64,000 bases of DNA from Streptomyces sp. NBC_00377 (GTDB lineage: Bacteria > Actinomycetota > Actinomycetes > Streptomycetales > Streptomycetaceae). Positions 60,991 through 64,000 of this stretch are shown piece after piece; position 1 is the stretch's first letter, and each line of letters starts with the position of its first letter. The DNA is taken from contig NZ_CP107958.1 of assembly GCF_036075115.1 (NCBI RefSeq), positions 2,604,001-2,668,000 on the forward strand, given 5' to 3'. Position numbers and translations under genes: made by a program. The notes beneath the pieces are model-generated. The model was not told the origin of the DNA. It saw only the letters and a list, made by a program, of their open reading frames with translations, and ran no database searches.

Positions 60991-61802
60991 GCTTGCGTCT
61001 CCTCCAACGCGGCCTTGCGCTCGGCGATTCCCTGCCTGCGCAGCACGATGGCCTGTCTTACGTAGTCGAGTCCGGTCACCACGGTCAGGACGACCGCCGC
61101 GGCCATCACCCACCATCTCAGGGTGGCCAGCCAGCCCGTGAGGGGCAGGACGTACATCCCGACGGCCACGCCCTGGGTGAGGGTCTTCAGCTTGCCGCCC
61201 CGGCTCGCCGGGATGACGCCGTACCGGATGACGAGGAAACGCAGCAGCGTGATCCCGAGTTCCCGGCCGAGGATCACGATCGTCACCCACCACGGCAGGT
61301 CGCCGAGCGAGGAGAGACAGATCAGCGCCGCTCCCATGATCGCCTTGTCGGCGATGGGATCGGCGATCTTCCCGAAGTCGGTGACGAGGTCGTACGTCCG
61401 CGCCAGGTGCCCGTCGAACAGGTCGGTGATCATGGCGACCGCGAAGGCCGCCCAGGCGAAGGCGCGCCACGCCGGGTCGTAGCCGCCGTCGGCCAGCATC
61501 AGCGCGACGAAGCCCGGCACCAGGAGCAGCCGAAGCATCGTCAGCAGATTGGCGATGTTCCAGACGCTCGCCTGGTTGACGGCGGCGGCCGCCAGCTTCG
61601 CACCACGGGGCGGTCTGGCGACGCCTTCCGGGTCGGCGCTCAGGGCGGCTCCGGCAATGGCGGCCACGTCCGAAGGAGCCGACGCGGCCTCCTCCGCCTG
61701 AGAGCTCCGGGAAGCAGACGAGGCCTGGGGGTCCGGCGAGGTCTGCGAAACCGGTGACGCCTGCGAGGAGCCGCCCGCAGCCGATGCCGGAACACCCGTC
61801 AT
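60987..61802 (-). CDS. pgsA: CDP-diacylglycerol-glycerol-3-phosphate 3-phosphatidyltransferase
   Basis: A 271-residue membrane enzyme making phosphatidylglycerophosphate. The CDP-alcohol transferase motif is complete in [27 protein letters not shown] (Dx2DGx2ARx8Gx3Dx3D). Five or six helices surround it. The first 80 residues are a Ser/Ala-rich disordered extension, longer than most family members. ATG overlaps the rimO stop (ATGA), and its own stop overlaps cinA, so rimO-pgsA-cinA are coupled. Confidence 0.93.
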   Translation of the reverse strand: MTGVPASAAGGSSQASPVSQTSPDPQASSASRSSQAEEAASAPSDVAAIAGAALSADPEGVARPPRGAKLAAAAVNQASVWNIANLLTMLRLLLVPGFVALMLADGGYDPAWRAFAWAAFAVAMITDLFDGHLARTYDLVTDFGKIADPIADKAIMGAALICLSSLGDLPWWVTIVILGRELGITLLRFLVIRYGVIPASRGGKLKTLTQGVAVGMYVLPLTGWLATLRWWVMAAAVVLTVVTGLDYVRQAIVLRRQGIAERKAALEETQA

Positions 61803-63268
61803 CTGCCCGCCTCCTCACTACACCCGACCGAACCCGGCAGGGGCTCGGCCACCAGGTCGACACCTTCCGTCCCGACCACCTTCGCCTCGACCATACGGCC
61901 GACGCTCAGGTTTTCGCCCGACGTGAGCAGCACGTGCCCGTCCGTCTCCGGAGCCTGGTGCGCCCCACGGCCGTACACGCCCTCCTCGTCCACGGACTCC
62001 ACCAGGACGTGCACGGTCTCGCCCACACGCTCCTCGGCGCGCTGGGAGACGAGCTCCTCGGCGAGCCGGGAGACACGGGCCAGCCGCTCGGCCACGACGT
62101 CCACGTCGAGCTTGTCGTCGTAGGTCGCGGCCTCGGTGCCCTCCTCGTCGGAGTAGCCGAAGACGCCGATCGCGTCCAGTCGCGCGCCGTTCAGGAAGCG
62201 CTCGAGCTCGGCCAGGTCGGCCTCGGACTCGCCGGGGAAGCCCACGATGAAGTTGGAGCGCACGCCCGCCTGGGGCGCCTTGCTCCGGATGGTGTCGAGC
62301 AGTTCCAGGAAGCGGTCGGTGTCGCCGAAGCGGCGCATCGCGCGCAGCACCCCGGGCGCCGAGTGCTGGAAGGACAGGTCGAAGTAGGGCGCGATCTTCG
62401 GCGTCGAGGTCAGCACGTCGATCAGCCCCGGCCGCATCTCGGCCGGCTGGAGGTAGCTGACCCGCACCCGCTCCAGGCCGTCGATGTCCGCCAGCTCGGG
62501 CAGCAGGGACTCCAGCAGACGGATGTCGCCGAGGTCCTTGCCGTAGGAGGTGTTGTTCTCGGAGACCAGCATGATCTCCTTGACGCCCTGCTCGGCCAGC
62601 CATCGCGTCTCGTTCAGCACGTCGCTGGGCCGGCGCGAGATGAAGGAGCCGCGGAAGGACGGGATGGCGCAGAAGGTGCAGCGCCGGTCGCAGCCCGAGG
62701 CGAGCTTGACGGAGGCGACCGGGGCGCCGTCGAGACGGCGGCGCAGGGGCGCGCGGGGGCCGGACTGCGGGGCGAGTCCCTCGGGCAGGTCCGTCGGCGC
62801 GCCGTGCCCCGGCAGGGCCACGTCCGGGGCCGACTGGCGCTCCGCCGGGCTGATCGGCAGGAGCTTGCGCCGGTCACGCGGGGTGTGGGCAGCGTGGATG
62901 CCGCCGTTCAGGATGGTCTGGAGGCGGTCGGAGATATCGGCGTAGTCGTCGAAGCCGAGCACGCCGTCGGCCTCGGGGAGGGCGTCGGCGAGTTCCTTGC
63001 CGTACCGCTCGGCCATGCAGCCCACGGCCACGACGGCTTGGGTTCTGCCATGCCCCTTGAGGTCGTTGGCCTCCAGCAGGGCGTCGACGGAGTCCTTCTT
63101 GGCGGCGTCGACGAAGCCGCAGGTGTTGACGACGGCGACGTCCGCGTCCTCGGCGTCCTCCACGAGGTGCCAGCCGTCCGCCTCCAAACGGCCTGCGAGC
63201 TCCTCCGAGTCCACCTCGTTGCGGGCGCAGCCAAGAGTGACGAGTGCGACGGTACGGCGTTCAGGCAT
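61799..63268 (-). CDS. rimO: Ribosomal protein S12 methylthiotransferase RimO
   Basis: A 489-residue radical-SAM enzyme that methylthiolates Asp in ribosomal protein S12. N-terminal UPF0004 cysteines (TLGCARN, NTCGFVD, VGCMAER), radical-[19 protein letters not shown] and a TRAM domain at the C-terminus are present. A 50-residue insertion between the first two domains ([19 protein letters not shown]...) is usual in actinobacteria. ATG at 63268. Paralogue of miaB; distinguished by the GCxRxC motif and TRAM sequence. Confidence 0.95.
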   Translation of the reverse strand: MPERRTVALVTLGCARNEVDSEELAGRLEADGWHLVEDAEDADVAVVNTCGFVDAAKKDSVDALLEANDLKGHGRTQAVVAVGCMAERYGKELADALPEADGVLGFDDYADISDRLQTILNGGIHAAHTPRDRRKLLPISPAERQSAPDVALPGHGAPTDLPEGLAPQSGPRAPLRRRLDGAPVASVKLASGCDRRCTFCAIPSFRGSFISRRPSDVLNETRWLAEQGVKEIMLVSENNTSYGKDLGDIRLLESLLPELADIDGLERVRVSYLQPAEMRPGLIDVLTSTPKIAPYFDLSFQHSAPGVLRAMRRFGDTDRFLELLDTIRSKAPQAGVRSNFIVGFPGESEADLAELERFLNGARLDAIGVFGYSDEEGTEAATYDDKLDVDVVAERLARVSRLAEELVSQRAEERVGETVHVLVESVDEEGVYGRGAHQAPETDGHVLLTSGENLSVGRMVEAKVVGTEGVDLVAEPLPGSVGCSEEAGR

Positions 63269-63357
63269 GGGCTCAAGACTACTTTGTCCCACCGGCACCG
63301 GACGTCGACGGGGTTGGCGATCTCCGCCGACCCCGTCGGCCCGAAGGCACGCCCGGC

Positions 63358-64000
63358 TCATCCGACCTGCGGGTCGCCCTTCGTGTACGTCAGCCGCTCC
63401 ACGGCACCGGGCCGGAAGTCGTCGTTGATCTTCTTGCCGTTGACGTACAGATCGATCGCGCCGGCGTCTCCGAGGACCAGGTTGATCTTCTCGCTGTCCT
63501 GGAAGGTCTCGGAGTCGCCCTTCTTGAGCAGGTCGTCGAAAAGCAACCGGCCGTTGTGGTCCTTGGCGGAGATCCAGCTGCGCCCGTCCGCGGCGACGAC
63601 CTGGACGGTCACCTTGTCCTGGGGGGCCGCGGCGATGGCGCTGTCGGAGGGTTCCGGCGTCTTGTCGGCGGGTTTGCCGGTCTTCGTCGTGGGCGAGGCG
63701 GTCTTGCCGGTCGTGGGCGTCGCACCGTCGGCGACCTGGTCCTTCGACCCGCCGTCGTCGCCGCCCGTGAAGGCGGTGAAGCCGACGAAGCCGACCACGG
63801 CGACGATGGCGGCGACCATGGCCGCGGTCCAGTTCGGCCCGCGCCGCTCGGGGCGGATGCGTTCCGCCTCGAAGAGCGGCGCGGCCGGGGTCGGCGCGGG
63901 ACGGCCGCCGTGGGTGTCGTCGTACCGCTCGATCAGCGGCGCGGGGTCGAGGTGGACGGCTCGGGCCAGCGTCCGGATGTGCCCTCGGGCGTAGACGTCT
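63358..64000 (-). CDS. RodZ-like HTH/DUF4115 membrane protein, 5' end outside window
   Basis: The 3' part of a gene running off the window edge. The visible 213 residues begin within the helix-turn-helix ([31 protein letters not shown], the end of a RodZ HTH_25 domain), then a linker, one membrane helix ([22 protein letters not shown]), a Thr/Lys/Pro linker and a C-terminal DUF4115 domain ([63 protein letters not shown]). The frame is open without a stop to the last base, so the gene is simply truncated by the window. Likely cell-shape/cytoskeleton-linked, upstream of rimO. Confidence 0.85.
   Translation of the reverse strand, partial: DVYARGHIRTLARAVHLDPAPLIERYDDTHGGRPAPTPAAPLFEAERIRPERRGPNWTAAMVAAIVAVVGFVGFTAFTGGDDGGSKDQVADGATPTTGKTASPTTKTGKPADKTPEPSDSAIAAAPQDKVTVQVVAADGRSWISAKDHNGRLLFDDLLKKGDSETFQDSEKINLVLGDAGAIDLYVNGKKINDDFRPGAVERLTYTKGDPQVG

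Noticed and set aside
1..64000. CRISPR arrays, tRNA/rRNA genes, transposases, integrases, attachment sites
   Set aside because: No regularly spaced repeats of the right size, no cloverleaf genes and no mobile-element proteins were seen on either strand.

Overview
The window is chromosomal DNA of a Streptomyces. It is very GC-rich, uses many GTG/TTG starts, and carries a conserved actinobacterial gene order: nrdJ-nrdR / lexA / dinG / hflX / rshA / dapF / miaA / miaB / gluABCD / recX-recA / lhr-nei / dpsB / clgR-cinA-pgsA-rimO-rodZ-like. From memory of family gene order this is collinear (inverted) with the S. coelicolor SCO5750-SCO5806 block and partly with the M. tuberculosis lexA-recA-clgR block. 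I see no rRNA, tRNA, CRISPR array, insertion sequence or prophage. This is core chromosome with a few accessory insertions.

Layout. 1-8 kb: TerD-domain protein, class II ribonucleotide reductase nrdJ with its repressor nrdR, lexA and a DinG-type helicase. 8-12.5 kb: a three-gene NRPS-independent siderophore operon (aminotransferase, IucA/IucC synthetase, acetyltransferase). 12.9-15.6 kb: a tandem pair of trypsin-like protease lipoproteins. 15.6-27.4 kb: hflX, M1 peptidase, the (p)ppGpp enzyme rshA, dapF, miaA, an MT0933-type antitoxin-like gene, an extradiol-dioxygenase-like protein and miaB. 27.5-31.4 kb: a NarL-type two-component pair divergent from an RCK_C protein plus K+/H+ antiporter operon. 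31.7-36.8 kb: lipoprotein, MazG-like enzyme, TAXI binding protein and the gluR/gluK two-component system. 37.1-40.5 kb: the gluABCD glutamate ABC transporter. 40.7-43.3 kb: an FAD monooxygenase, then cysteine dioxygenase preceded by a tiny cysteine-rich leader ORF. 43.3-45.8 kb: a decayed ArsR-like pseudogene, recX and recA. 46-51.4 kb: membrane proteins, an AI-2E family exporter, DUF3046, and an AraC regulator with azlCD. 51.6-57.4 kb: lhr and nei. 57.5-64 kb: SDR, minisatellite, dpsB, clgR, cinA, pgsA, rimO and a truncated RodZ-like gene.

Main theme. DNA-damage and dNTP supply genes cluster here and their control sites can be read directly. lexA and recA carry SOS boxes. recA, dinG and lhr each carry a TTGTCAGTG-N8 element of the LexA-independent RecA-NDp (PafBC) type, placed so that dinG and lhr would be nearly or fully leaderless. 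nrdRJ has two NrdR-like boxes exactly 31 bp apart. Other control sites worth attention are a promoter-leaderless-cysteine-peptide arrangement before cysteine dioxygenase, an array of three 24-bp palindromic repeats before the RCK_C gene, and an 11-bp-phased direct repeat over the -35 region of gluA. Family assignments are read from the translations and memory of the families; no database search was run.
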